From contig JAGIAI010000037.1 of NCBI GenBank assembly GCA_017744935.1, forward strand, positions 46,020 to 110,019: 64,000 nt of DNA, in the 5' to 3' direction. Under the pieces are notes generated by a model. The model had not been told where the DNA came from, searched no databases, and saw only the letters and a program-made list of their open reading frames with translations. Every line of letters begins with the position of its first letter. Position 1 is the first letter of the stretch. Source of the stretch: Variovorax sp. (GTDB lineage: Bacteria; Pseudomonadota; Gammaproteobacteria; Burkholderiales; Burkholderiaceae_C). Positions 16,870 to 25,753 of the stretch are shown here, one piece after another. The position numbers and the translations under genes were made by a program.

Positions 16870-17625
16870 TCAACCCCTCCTGGGAAGGCCGCGATCGACC
16901 CGCTGGCCATGCATTTCCATGATATCCGCTTCGGCGCGGTGGATTTGCGTCGGACGGGGCCGCCAATACAGCGACGGGATCGCGAATGCAATGCCCAGAG
17001 CAGCGCCCGCGAGCGCATCCAGCGCGACATGCTGGCGGATTGCCATCGTCGAATAGACGATCGCGAGGAACCACGCACCATTGATCAACCGCAGCCACGT
17101 CGGCGCACGCGCCACCTTGAAGACGTGGTCCACCCAGACGGCGGTGAACATCGCCACGGCCACGTGCATCGAGGGGCAGGCATTGCCCGCCGCATCGACC
17201 CCGCGAAGGATCTCGAAGCCGGGAAAATCCGTCGGATCCTTGGGAATCGTCGGGATCTGGGTGGGCCAGAGATAGAAGAAGCCGAGACCCGTCAGGCATA
17301 GAGCGCCAACCCAGATGCCGTAGTACAGCAACTCCTTGAACGTGAGTTGCAGCCCCGGCGCCACGCCGACATAGACCCAGAGCGAGAAATACGCGATCAG
17401 CGCTGGCGGCTGGAAGGGAATCCAGCGGTCGAGCGCGGTGAGTGGCATCACCGTCACCGGGCCGGACGGCTCGCGCAGCAGGTGGAAATAGCCGATGAAG
17501 AAGATCCAGGTCCACACCGTGGTGCCGACCACTTTCAGCGGCAGGTAACGGCGCATTCGCAGACCGAGGTCGGCAGCCCAGCGCGGGGACGGGTGGGACG
17601 CAGGCCCCGGGCGGGATGGATTCAT
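16870..17625 (-). CDS. PAP2-family membrane phosphatase
   Basis: A 251-residue membrane protein with about six helices. The PAP2 catalytic motifs are CPSMHVA (H154) and RQHVALD (R197, H199, D203). The spelling PSMH, rather than PSGH, is the variant seen in inositol-phosphorylceramide-synthase-like members. It probably dephosphorylates or transfers a lipid phosphate at the inner membrane. It is followed by the ACP and ketosynthase genes within 54 bases, so it may belong to a small lipid-modification operon. ATG 17625 was chosen over a codon 16 positions upstream because the family sequence begins near it. Confidence 0.85.
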   Translation of the reverse strand: MNPSRPGPASHPSPRWAADLGLRMRRYLPLKVVGTTVWTWIFFIGYFHLLREPSGPVTVMPLTALDRWIPFQPPALIAYFSLWVYVGVAPGLQLTFKELLYYGIWVGALCLTGLGFFYLWPTQIPTIPKDPTDFPGFEILRGVDAAGNACPSMHVAVAMFTAVWVDHVFKVARAPTWLRLINGAWFLAIVYSTMAIRQHVALDALAGAALGIAFAIPSLYWRPRPTQIHRAEADIMEMHGQRVDRGLPRRG

Positions 17626-17694
17626 TGAGGTCGGCGTGTTCGTTCGATCAGGCGGCAAGCATGCCCGTTGCACCGCCCGAACGACAACGCAGAC

Positions 17695-19029
17695 CTACAG
17701 GATCAGCAGCGCACGAAAGTCGTTGACGTTGGTGTGCGTCGGTCCTGTGACCAGCAGGTCCCCGATCGCATCGAAATACCCATAGGCGTCGTTGCGGTCG
17801 AGGTGATCCGTGAGCTTGCGGCCGGCGGCTTCCGCGCGGCTGAGCGTGTCGGGCGTCACAAAGGCACCGGCATTGTCCTCGACGCCGTCGATCCCGTCCG
17901 TGTCGGCGGCCAGCGCCCATATGTTCTCGCGGCCGGCGAGCGCGCCCGCGAGGCCCATGCAGAACTCGCCGGCACGGCCTCCTCGGCCCTTCGCCTGGCC
18001 CGGTTGGCGCGGGCGTATCGTCACCGTGGTTTCGCCGCCCGAAATGATCACGCAGGGCTTGGCGAACGGTTGGCCGCGCATCGAAACCGCGCGCGCCAGC
18101 GCGCCCTGGACCTTGCCGACCTCGCGCGACTCGCCTTCCATCTCGTCGCTCAGGATGTGTGCCTCGATGCCGGCGGCGCGCGCCGCGGCGGCAGCGGCTT
18201 CGAGCGACTGCTGCGGCGTGGCGATCAGGTGCGTCGCGTGATGCTTGAAAACCGGGTCGTTCGGTTTGGGGGTTTCGAGCGCGCCGCTCTGGAGCGCGGC
18301 CCGCACGGCAGCGGGCACGTCGATGCGATAGCGGTCGAGGATCGCAAGCGCCTCCGCGCAGGTGGAGGCGTCAGGCACGGTCGGGCCGCTCGCGATGACC
18401 GCCGGATCGTCACCCGGCACGTCGCTGATGGTCAGCGTGACCACCTGCGCCGGGCCGCAGGCCGCCGCGAGCCGGCCGCCCTTGATGCGCGACAGATGCT
18501 TTCGCACGCAATTCATCTCGCCGATATGGGCGCCGGATTCGAGCAGCTGCGTGTTGATGCGCTGCTTGTCGGCCAGCGTCAGGCCTTCGGCCGGCAGCGT
18601 CAGCAGCGCCGAACCGCCGCCGGAGATCAGGCATAGAACGAGGTCATCGGCCGTGAGTCCCTGCGTGAGCGCGAGGATGCGCTCGGCGGCCTTCATGCCG
18701 GCTTCGTCGGGCACCGGATGCGCGGCTTCGACGATGTCGATGCGCTGCGGCAGCCCGTCCGGGCGCGGGGGAATGTGCCCGTAGCGCGTGACGACGAGGC
18801 CCGACAGGGGCGCATCGGCGGGCCAGAGCGCTTCGAGCGCCTGCGCCATCGACGCGCCCGCCTTGCCGGCGCCGAGCACCAGCGTGCGACCTTTCGGCGG
18901 CTTTGGCAGGGACGGCCCCATGCTCGCCAGCGGCAGGGCGCGTTCGACCGCGACGCGATAGAGATGCTCCAGGAATTCGCGCGGCGCGCGCTGCGGATTC
19001 GGGGCGGGTGATGTGTTCAGCGGGTTCAT
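17695..19029 (-). CDS. Glycerate 2-kinase (MOFRL family; TtuD/GckA-like)
   Basis: A 444-residue two-domain glycerate kinase. DUF4147 occupies about residues 15-255 (LGAGKAGASMAQALE, LISGGGSALLTLP, GGRLAAACGPAQV). The C-terminal MOFRL domain covers about 310-440 (SGGETTV, ADTDGIDG, VTGPTHTNVNDF). It converts glycerate to 2-phosphoglycerate. Placed downstream of puuD and xdhC on the same strand, it fits as the last step in returning purine-derived glyoxylate, via tartronate semialdehyde and glycerate, to glycolysis. Such genes are often mislabelled hydroxypyruvate reductase. Confidence 0.92.
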   Translation of the reverse strand: MNPLNTSPAPNPQRAPREFLEHLYRVAVERALPLASMGPSLPKPPKGRTLVLGAGKAGASMAQALEALWPADAPLSGLVVTRYGHIPPRPDGLPQRIDIVEAAHPVPDEAGMKAAERILALTQGLTADDLVLCLISGGGSALLTLPAEGLTLADKQRINTQLLESGAHIGEMNCVRKHLSRIKGGRLAAACGPAQVVTLTISDVPGDDPAVIASGPTVPDASTCAEALAILDRYRIDVPAAVRAALQSGALETPKPNDPVFKHHATHLIATPQQSLEAAAAAARAAGIEAHILSDEMEGESREVGKVQGALARAVSMRGQPFAKPCVIISGGETTVTIRPRQPGQAKGRGGRAGEFCMGLAGALAGRENIWALAADTDGIDGVEDNAGAFVTPDTLSRAEAAGRKLTDHLDRNDAYGYFDAIGDLLVTGPTHTNVNDFRALLIL

Positions 19030-19090
19030 GATTTCCCCTTGTCTCCTTGTCGGCCCCCAGTATCCCGCCGCAAACGCGCGGCCTGGGGCG

Positions 19091-20296
19091 TTACTTGGTA
19101 CTTGCGCCGCCTTCGAACCACTTCGCGATCAGAGCGCGCTCTGCGTCGGTGATGCCGGTGGCGTTGTTCATCGGCATGATCTTGGTGACAACCACTTGCT
19201 GGTACACCGCCTGCGCATGTGCGGCCACCTGGTCGGGCGCATCGAGTCGCACGTTCTTCATCTGCACCTGCGCCCCGTGGCACATGTAGCAGCGCTGTTC
19301 GAGCACCTTCTGCACTTCGCCGAACGAGACCTTCTGCGCGGCGGCGCCGGGTGCGGGTTCAGCGGCGGGCTCGGGCCTCATCCAGACGATGGTGAGACCC
19401 AGCACCGCGATGCCGAAGAGGGCATATGGCAGCGGGTTGCGCGCATTGCCCAGCTTGAAGCGATGGCGCACCACGAAGAACTGACGGATCGCCGCGCCGC
19501 CGAGCATGATCAGCAGCAGCACGATCCAGTTGTATTTGCTCGTGTACGTGAAGCTGTAGTGGTTGCTCAGCATCGCGAACAGCACCGGCAGCGTGAAGTA
19601 GGTGTTGTGCACGCTGCGCTGCTTGCCGCGGGCGCCATGGATCGGATCGACCGGTTTGCCCTCACGCAGCGCCGCGACGTTCTTGCGCTGGCCCGGGATG
19701 ATCCAGAAGAAGACGTTGCCGCTCATGGTCGTGGCCATCATCGCGCCCACCAGCAGGAAGGCCGCGCGACCCGCGAACCAGTGGCAGGCGAGCCAAGCCG
19801 CGAATGCGATGAAGATCGCCACCAGCACACCGACGATGGTGTCGCCGTTCTTGCGTTGGCCAAAGATCTGGCAGATGCCGTCGTACACCATCCAGAACAC
19901 GACGAAGAAGGCAAGCGCCACCGCGATGGCGGCACCGGGCTGCCAGTCCATCTTCGATTTGTCGATGAGGTAGGTGCTGGCGTTCCACAGGTACGAAACA
20001 GTGAAAAGCGCGAAACCGGTCAGCCAGGTCGAGTAGCTCTCCCAGTACGACCAGTGCAGGTGATCGGGCAGCTTCTTCGGCGCCAGCGCGTACTTCTGCA
20101 TGTTGTAGAAGCCGCCCCCGTGCACAGCCCACTGCTCGCCGCCGACGCCTTTGTCCAGGGATTCCTGGTCCTGCGGCTTCTCGAGGCTGTTGTCCAGCAT
20201 CACGAAGTAGAACGACGCGCCGATCCAGGCGATCGCGGTGATGACGTGGACCCAGCGCAGCAGGAGATTGGCCCAGTCGAGGTAATAGCTTTCCAT
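19091..20296 (-). CDS. puuD: Membrane urate oxidase/hydroxylase PuuD with cytochrome c domain
   Basis: A 401-residue inner-membrane enzyme with eight or so helices (first RWVHVITAIAWIGASFYFVML). A C-terminal cytochrome c domain has the heme site CYMCH (C336, C339, H340) and a Met-ligand candidate in KIMPMN. PuuD proteins oxidise urate to 5-hydroxyisourate, passing electrons to the respiratory chain through the heme rather than making hydrogen peroxide. It lies between xdhC and glycerate kinase, all minus strand. A GTATAC palindrome lies 137 bases upstream, shared with the other purine genes. Confidence 0.94.
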   Translation of the reverse strand: MESYYLDWANLLLRWVHVITAIAWIGASFYFVMLDNSLEKPQDQESLDKGVGGEQWAVHGGGFYNMQKYALAPKKLPDHLHWSYWESYSTWLTGFALFTVSYLWNASTYLIDKSKMDWQPGAAIAVALAFFVVFWMVYDGICQIFGQRKNGDTIVGVLVAIFIAFAAWLACHWFAGRAAFLLVGAMMATTMSGNVFFWIIPGQRKNVAALREGKPVDPIHGARGKQRSVHNTYFTLPVLFAMLSNHYSFTYTSKYNWIVLLLIMLGGAAIRQFFVVRHRFKLGNARNPLPYALFGIAVLGLTIVWMRPEPAAEPAPGAAAQKVSFGEVQKVLEQRCYMCHGAQVQMKNVRLDAPDQVAAHAQAVYQQVVVTKIMPMNNATGITDAERALIAKWFEGGASTK

Positions 20297-20432
20297 TTGG
20301 CTTCAACCCTTACGGCGTGTGGGAACGCCGTGGTGTTCCGGCCTGCTCACCACTGCGGGCGCTGTAAGCAGAGTTATTGCCGCGAACGAAAGGCACCTTT
20401 TGGCTCCTCGCTCCGCTGCGGCTTGTGAACTG

Positions 20433-20446
20433 AAGTGTATACAGTT
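20433..20446. promoter_or_regulatory. Probable GntR operator upstream of puuD
   Basis: AAGTGTATACAGTT, matching the perfect palindrome AACTGTATACAGTT at 34870 except one base in the left arm. It lies in the 209-base gap between the xdhC stop and puuD start. Two further copies occur at other purine genes in this window, which argues against chance. Confidence 0.75.
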
Positions 20447-20505
20447 TTGGAAGAAAGTCATCGGATTCAGGCACGGGGATGTGTGCAGGAAAACCCTGAT
20501 CACCC

Positions 20506-21318
20506 TCACGCGGAATACAGGGATTGCAACAACTGTGCCGCCACCGCCACCGCGATGACCTCCGGCTCCTTGCCGGTGACGCCTGGCACGCCGATCGGGC
20601 AAGTCACGCGATCCATCTCGTCCGAGGTGAAGCCGCGCGCTTCGAGTCGGTGGCGGAAGGTCGCCCACTTGGTCTTGCTGCCGATCAGGCCGATGTAGGG
20701 CAGATCGTTGCGCTCGCGCAGGCGCTTCAGGCAGGCGATCACGATGTCGAGATCCTCGGCGTGGCTGAAGCTCATGATCAGCACGCGCGAGCCGGGCGCC
20801 AAGTCGGCGACGGCCTGCTGCACCGGATCCGAATATTCGGTCTCGATCTGCGCGGGCAGCGCATCCGGGAAGACGCCGTCGCGGCTGTCGACCCAGCGCA
20901 CGGAGAACGGCAGCGTCGAAAGCAGCCGCGCCAGCGCCGATCCGACGTGGCCGCCACCGAACAGCGCGACGGGTTCGAGATGCGCGAGCAGTTCCTTCTG
21001 CAGCGACTTCGCGTCCGAAATGGCGATACGTCGGTAAGAAAGAAAAACCACGCCGCCGCAGCACTGCCCGAGACTTGGTCCGAGCGGATAGCGACGAATG
21101 CCTTCGATGGCCGGGCCGCCCGCGAGCCACGCTCGCGCTTCCTCCGTCGCCTGGAATTCGAGCTGCCCGCCGCCGATCGTCGCCGTCAGGCTATCGGCCC
21201 AGACGGCCATCCATGTGCCGGCCTCGCGCGGCGCCGAGCCCTGTGTGGACTCGACCCGCACCAGGATTCCAGGCTCGCGCTTCAATCTCGCAAGGAGTTC
21301 ATCGACCGCGCCCGTCAT
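20506..21318 (-). CDS. xdhC: Xanthine dehydrogenase accessory protein XdhC
   Basis: A 270-residue protein that binds and sulfurates molybdenum cofactor and delivers it to xanthine dehydrogenase. It has an N-terminal XdhC_CoxI domain (VRVESTQGSAPREAGTWMAV, TIGGGQLE) and C-terminal Rossmann part (LFGGGHVGSALARLL, YIGLIGSKTKW, CPIGVPGV). ATG 21318 was chosen because homology starts at the MTGAVDELLARL helix. The enzyme subunits xdhA and xdhB are not in this window, so the operon is split. It precedes puuD, linking xanthine oxidation to urate oxidation. Confidence 0.93.
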   Translation of the reverse strand: MTGAVDELLARLKREPGILVRVESTQGSAPREAGTWMAVWADSLTATIGGGQLEFQATEEARAWLAGGPAIEGIRRYPLGPSLGQCCGGVVFLSYRRIAISDAKSLQKELLAHLEPVALFGGGHVGSALARLLSTLPFSVRWVDSRDGVFPDALPAQIETEYSDPVQQAVADLAPGSRVLIMSFSHAEDLDIVIACLKRLRERNDLPYIGLIGSKTKWATFRHRLEARGFTSDEMDRVTCPIGVPGVTGKEPEVIAVAVAAQLLQSLYSA

Positions 21319-21371
21319 CTGCGATACCCCCGGTTTCGGCGCCTGCTCCCCGCCACGGTATAACCGCGCCA

Positions 21372-21878
21372 ATGAAATTCCAGCTCACGCCGCGCCGCCT
21401 CGCATTGGCAGGCGCGCTTCTCTCCAGCCTTTGGCTTGCCGGTTGCGGCACCAGTCCGACCGCACCGGGCACCGTTCCTGGGCAACTGAGCAACGCGGTA
21501 CCCGAGCGCGGCGACACCAATCGCCCCCGCCCCACCCCGTCGAATGCGCCCACGGCACGCGACTACCGCAAGGACGCGGCGCGATACATCTACCAGCTCA
21601 ACAAGACGCGCATCTACGAAGGCAAGCTGCCGCCCATGCTCTACGCGGTCGGTACGCTTCAGGTCGAACTCGACGGTGGCGGAAAGGTCATGTCGATGCA
21701 CTGGATGCGCGCGCCGACGCATGCACCCGAGGTCATCGCGGAAGTCGAGAAGGCCGTGCTCGAAGCCTCCCCCTTCCCTGCGCCGACGAAGCTCGGCAAG
21801 GTGACCTGGACGGACACGTGGCTGTGGGATGAGGACGGTCATTTCCAGCTCGATACGCTCAGCGAAGGCCAGCTATAG
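21372..21878 (+). CDS. Lipoprotein with TonB C-terminal-like domain
   Basis: A 168-residue predicted lipoprotein (lipobox LWLAGC). Its C-terminal 90 residues (YIYQLNKTRIYEGKLPPMLY, GTLQVELDGGGKVMSMHWMR, VEKAVLEASPFPAP) resemble the TonB C-terminal/energy-transducer fold. No TonB transmembrane anchor is present, so it is not a canonical TonB. The start is 53 bases from the divergent xdhC start. It ends six bases before the converging uraH stop. Function unknown; a link to purine uptake is only positional. Confidence 0.75.
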   Translation: MKFQLTPRRLALAGALLSSLWLAGCGTSPTAPGTVPGQLSNAVPERGDTNRPRPTPSNAPTARDYRKDAARYIYQLNKTRIYEGKLPPMLYAVGTLQVELDGGGKVMSMHWMRAPTHAPEVIAEVEKAVLEASPFPAPTKLGKVTWTDTWLWDEDGHFQLDTLSEGQL

Positions 21879-21884
21879 CGCGCT

Positions 21885-22247
21885 TCACGAGCCTCGGTAC
21901 GTCGAATAGCTCCAGGGGCTCACGAGCAAAGGCACGTGATAGTGCTGGTCGGCCCGCGCGACGCCGAAGTCCAGCGCGACGCGATTGAGGAAGTTCGGCT
22001 CCGGCAGCGTTACGCCGCGCGCCTTGAAATAGCCGGCCACGTCGAATACCAGGCGGTAAGTCCCCGTCTTGAGCGTGGTGTTGTCATAGAGCGGGCCGTC
22101 GCTGCGCCCATCCGCATTCAGTGTGAAGCGCCGCACCAGCGTGGCGCGTGCGTCTTCGCCCGTGCCGTCGGTGGTGTACAGCGCAACCTCCATGCCGGCG
22201 GCGGGCGTGCCGTGCATCGTGTCCAGTACGTGGGTGCTCAAGCCCAT
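21885..22247 (-). CDS. uraH: 5-hydroxyisourate hydrolase
   Basis: A 120-residue transthyretin-like enzyme that hydrolyses 5-hydroxyisourate to OHCU. Signature elements are MGLSTHVLDTMHGTPAAGM at the N-terminus, with the active-site His, the middle GRSDGPL with the active-site Arg, and the C-terminal tetrapeptide YRGS that distinguishes the enzyme from transthyretin. Length is exact for the family. It diverges from the GntR gene with a shared GTATAC operator between them. Confidence 0.96.
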   Translation of the reverse strand: MGLSTHVLDTMHGTPAAGMEVALYTTDGTGEDARATLVRRFTLNADGRSDGPLYDNTTLKTGTYRLVFDVAGYFKARGVTLPEPNFLNRVALDFGVARADQHYHVPLLVSPWSYSTYRGS

Positions 22248-22289
22248 GGATTCGCTCCTTCAGTGCATTCGGGAAATTCCGGTCGACAA

Positions 22290-22303
22290 AAGTGTATACA
22301 GTT
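22290..22303. promoter_or_regulatory. Probable GntR operator between uraH and gntR
   Basis: AAGTGTATACAGTT, identical over 14 bases to the puuD upstream site. It lies 43 bases upstream of the uraH start and 30 bases upstream of the regulator start, a position suited to repress both genes and to give autoregulation. Confidence 0.8.
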
Positions 22304-22332
22304 CCGGGCTTTCGGTCTATCATGAAAAAACC

Positions 22333-22998
22333 ATGGAATCGACCACCACCCGCGCCATCGTCGACGCACTCACCAAGGCCATTGTGGAGCACCGCCTCCA
22401 GCCGGGCAGCAAGCTGGCTGAGCAGAAACTGGCAGACCATTTCGGCGTCTCGCGCACGCTGGTGCGACAGGCGCTCTTCCAACTCTCGCAGAACAAGCTG
22501 ATCCGGCTCGAACCCGCGCGCGGCGCCTTCGTGGCGGCACCGGCAGTCGACGAAGCGAGACAGGTCTTTGCCGTGCGCCGCATGCTCGAAGCCGAGATGA
22601 CGCGCGCCTTCGTGCGCAGCGTGACGCCGGCCAAGATCAAGGCGCTAAAGGAGCATGTGGCGCTCGAGAAGGCCGCGGTCTCCGGTGAAGACATCTCGGG
22701 CCGCACCGAGTTGCTCGGCGACTTCCACGTCCGCATGGCCGAACTGATGGGCAATGCAGTGCTGGCGCAGATCCTCGGTGAGTTGATCTCCCGCTGCGCG
22801 CTCATCACGCTGATGTACCAGAGCGCCAGCGCGGCCGAGCATTCGAACGACGAACACGCCGACATTGTGAAGGCGCTCGCCGCCAAGGACGAAGAACGCG
22901 CAGTTCGCCTCATGACGGAGCACCTCGAGCATGTCGAGGCCAACCTCACCTTCGACCGCAAGGTCCCGACGCACGACATCTCGCTGGCATTGGCCTGA
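22333..22998 (+). CDS. GntR/FadR-family regulator of purine catabolism (inferred)
   Basis: A 221-residue regulator. The N-terminal winged helix-turn-helix (about 1-72) contains LAEQKLADHFGVSRTLVRQAL and RGAFVA. The C-terminal FCD effector domain (about 80-210) has the metal/ligand residues in DFHVRMAELMGN, ALITLMYQ and the DEHADIVKAL histidine. FadR-subfamily proteins bind palindromes with TNGTNNNACNA-like or TATAC cores, in line with the GTATAC site just upstream. Its place between uraH and puuE suggests that a purine intermediate, perhaps allantoin or urate, is the effector. Confidence 0.9.
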   Translation: MESTTTRAIVDALTKAIVEHRLQPGSKLAEQKLADHFGVSRTLVRQALFQLSQNKLIRLEPARGAFVAAPAVDEARQVFAVRRMLEAEMTRAFVRSVTPAKIKALKEHVALEKAAVSGEDISGRTELLGDFHVRMAELMGNAVLAQILGELISRCALITLMYQSASAAEHSNDEHADIVKALAAKDEERAVRLMTEHLEHVEANLTFDRKVPTHDISLALA

Positions 22999-23015
22999 AT
23001 CCCATCCGATCCACC

Positions 23016-23957
23016 ATGAGCATCTACGACACCACCCTTCCCTATCCGCGCGACCTCGTCGGCTACGGCCGCAATCCGCCTCACGCCCAATGGCCCGGCC
23101 GTGCACGCATCGCCGTGCAGTTCGTGCTGAACTACGAGGAAGGCGGCGAGAACTGCGTGCTGCACGGCGACGCGGGTTCCGAGCAATTTCTCTCGGAGAT
23201 GTTCAACCCGGCAAGCTTTCCGGAGCGCCACATCAGCATGGAAGGCATCTACGAATACGGCTCGCGCGCCGGCGTGTGGCGCATCCTGCGCGAGTTCGAG
23301 AAGCGCAACCTGCCGCTCACCGTGTTCGGTGTCGGCATGGCGCTGGAGCGCTACCCAGAACTCACGACCGCATTCAAGGAGCTGGGCCACGAGATCGCCT
23401 GCCACGGCTGGCGCTGGATCCACTACCAGGGCATCGACGAAGCGACCGAGCGCGACCACATGCGGCTGGGCATGGAAGCGATCGAAAAGCTCACCGGCGA
23501 GCGCGCGCTCGGCTGGTACACCGGCCGCGACAGTCCGCGCACCCGTCGGCTGGTCGCCGACTACGGCGGCTTCGAATACGACAGCGACTATTACGGCGAC
23601 GACCTTCCCTTCTGGATGAAGGTGCAGAAGACCAACGGCGAGGTGGTGCCGCAACTGATCGTGCCCTACACGCTGGATTGCAACGACATGCGCTTCGCAC
23701 TGCCGCAGGGCTATTCACATGCGGACCCGTTCTTCCAATACATGAAGGACACCTTCGACGCGCTCTACGCCGAAGGCGACGAGGCACCGAAGATGATGAG
23801 CATCGGCATGCACTGCCGCCTGCTCGGACGGCCAGGGCGCATCACCGCGCTGCAGCGCTTCCTGGATCACATCGCTGCGCACGACCGCGTGTGGGTCTGC
23901 CGCCGCGTCGACATCGCGAGACATTGGAAGGCGACGCACCCGTACGCCGCAGCCTAG
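23016..23957 (+). CDS. puuE: Allantoinase PuuE (polysaccharide-deacetylase fold)
   Basis: A 313-residue metal-dependent enzyme opening the hydantoin ring of allantoin to give allantoate. It is the NodB-like allantoinase type, unrelated to AllB/Dal1. The N-terminus YPRDLVGYGRNPPHAQWPG is near-invariant in PuuE. Further markers are EGGENCVLHGD, SMEGIYEYGSRAGVWRI and HEIACHGWRWI (metal His). It begins 18 bases after the regulator gene and 14 bases before the UraD-AllC fusion, so the three genes probably form one operon. Confidence 0.95.
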   Translation: MSIYDTTLPYPRDLVGYGRNPPHAQWPGRARIAVQFVLNYEEGGENCVLHGDAGSEQFLSEMFNPASFPERHISMEGIYEYGSRAGVWRILREFEKRNLPLTVFGVGMALERYPELTTAFKELGHEIACHGWRWIHYQGIDEATERDHMRLGMEAIEKLTGERALGWYTGRDSPRTRRLVADYGGFEYDSDYYGDDLPFWMKVQKTNGEVVPQLIVPYTLDCNDMRFALPQGYSHADPFFQYMKDTFDALYAEGDEAPKMMSIGMHCRLLGRPGRITALQRFLDHIAAHDRVWVCRRVDIARHWKATHPYAAA

Positions 23958-23970
23958 AACGGAGACCGAC

Positions 23971-25749
23971 ATGGCCCTCACCATCGACCAACTGAATGCC
24001 GCTTCGGGCGCCGAATTCATCGCGCTGCTGGACGGCGTCTATGAACACTCCCCATGGATCGCGGAGCGCGCCGCCAAGGCACGGCCCTTCCGCTCGCTGG
24101 CGCACCTGAAGCATGCGCTCGTGCAGGCCGTCACCGGCGCATCGCGCGAAGAGCAGCTCGGATTGATCCGTGCCCACCCCGAGTTGGCTGGCAAGGCCAT
24201 GGTGGCCAAGAGTCTCACGGCCGAATCGACCAACGAGCAGAACAAGGCAGGCCTCACGCAGTGCACGCCCGAGGAGTTCGCGAAGATCCAGCAACTCAAC
24301 GCCGATTACAACGCGAAGTTCGGCTTTCCGTTCATCCTCGCGGTGCGCGGTCCGCGCGGCACCGGGCTCCTGAAGCAGGAGATCATCGAGACCTTCGAGC
24401 GCCGGGTACACAACCATCCAGATTTCGAACTCGGCGAGGCGCTGCGCAACATCCATCGGATCGCCGAAATCCGGCTGGACGACAAGTTCAATGCGGACCC
24501 GGTGCTCGGCAACGACGTGTGGGACTGGCAGGAGAAGCTGTCGGTTCACACCGATCCGGGCTATGCCGAGAAGAGCCAGCTCACCGTCACCTACCTCACC
24601 GACGCCCACCGCGCGTGCGCGCAGCAGATCGCGCAGGACATGCGCGAGGCCGGTTTCGATCATGTCGAGATCGACGCTGTCGGCAACGTGGTGGGCCGCT
24701 ACGAGGGCGCGACACCGGGAGCAAAAACACTTCTGACCGGCTCGCACTACGACACCGTGCGCAATGGCGGCAAGTACGACGGCCGGCTGGGCATCTTCGT
24801 GCCGATGGCCTGCGTGCGCGAACTCAAGCGACAGAACCGCCGCCTGCCCTTCGGCTTCGAAGTGGTCGGGTTCGCGGAAGAAGAAGGCCAGCGATACAAG
24901 GCCACCTTTCTGGGCTCCGGCGCGCTGATCGGCCACTTCGACAACACCTGGCTCGATCAGAAGGACGCGGACGGCATCACCATGCGCGAGGCGCGCCGCA
25001 ATGCAGGACTGAAGGACGAGGACATCCCCAAGCTCCAGCGCGATCCGTCGAAGTACCTCGGTTTTGTCGAAGTGCACATTGAGCAGGGGCCGGTGCTGAC
25101 CGAGCTCGACTTGCCGCTCGGCATCGTCACTTCGATCAATGGCAGTGTGCGCTACGTCGGCGAAGTGATCGGCATGGCGAGCCACGCCGGCACCACGCCG
25201 ATGGACCGTCGCCGCGACGCTGCAGCCGCAGTCGCCGAGCTGATCCTCTTCGCCGAGAAGCGCGCCGCAAAGGACGGCGATTCGGTCGCCACGGTAGGCA
25301 TGCTCGAAGTGCCCAGCGGCTCGATCAATGTCGTGCCGGGTCGCTGCAAGTTCAGCCTGGACCTGCGCGCGCCGAACAACGAGCAGCGCGATGCACTGGC
25401 CAACGATGTGCTGGATGCACTGAAGGAAATCTGCGAGCGGCGCGGCGTGCGCTACACGCTCGAAGAGACGATGCGCGCTGCCGCTGCGCCCAGCGCGCCC
25501 GAGTGGCAGAAGCGCTGGGAGAAGGCAGTCGACCAGCTCGGCGTGCCGCTCTTCCGCATGCCCAGCGGCGCGGGTCACGACGCCATGAAGCTGCACGAAG
25601 TCATGCCGCAAGCGATGCTTTTCGTGCGCGGCATCAACTCCGGCATCAGCCACAACCCGCTCGAATCGAGCACCAACGACGACATGCAGCTGGCGGTGCA
25701 AGCCTTCCAGTTGCTGCTCGACGATGTCGCAACCGAACAAGCCCACTAA
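23971..25749 (+). CDS. Fused OHCU decarboxylase / allantoate amidohydrolase
   Basis: A 592-residue bifunctional protein. Residues 1 to about 170 are OHCU decarboxylase (UraD), with catalytic H69 in RAHPELAGKA and the NEQNKAGL segment; it makes S-allantoin from OHCU. Residues about 175-590 are an M20 amidohydrolase (AllC type) with metal motifs TGSHYDTVRNGGKYDGRLG, EEEGQRY, EVHIEQGP and SGAGHDAM; it hydrolyses allantoate. PuuE supplies the step between the two domains, so the fusion brackets that step. The same fusion is known in other Burkholderiales, as I recall. Confidence 0.93.
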   Translation: MALTIDQLNAASGAEFIALLDGVYEHSPWIAERAAKARPFRSLAHLKHALVQAVTGASREEQLGLIRAHPELAGKAMVAKSLTAESTNEQNKAGLTQCTPEEFAKIQQLNADYNAKFGFPFILAVRGPRGTGLLKQEIIETFERRVHNHPDFELGEALRNIHRIAEIRLDDKFNADPVLGNDVWDWQEKLSVHTDPGYAEKSQLTVTYLTDAHRACAQQIAQDMREAGFDHVEIDAVGNVVGRYEGATPGAKTLLTGSHYDTVRNGGKYDGRLGIFVPMACVRELKRQNRRLPFGFEVVGFAEEEGQRYKATFLGSGALIGHFDNTWLDQKDADGITMREARRNAGLKDEDIPKLQRDPSKYLGFVEVHIEQGPVLTELDLPLGIVTSINGSVRYVGEVIGMASHAGTTPMDRRRDAAAAVAELILFAEKRAAKDGDSVATVGMLEVPSGSINVVPGRCKFSLDLRAPNNEQRDALANDVLDALKEICERRGVRYTLEETMRAAAAPSAPEWQKRWEKAVDQLGVPLFRMPSGAGHDAMKLHEVMPQAMLFVRGINSGISHNPLESSTNDDMQLAVQAFQLLLDDVATEQAH

Positions 25750-25753
25750 GACC

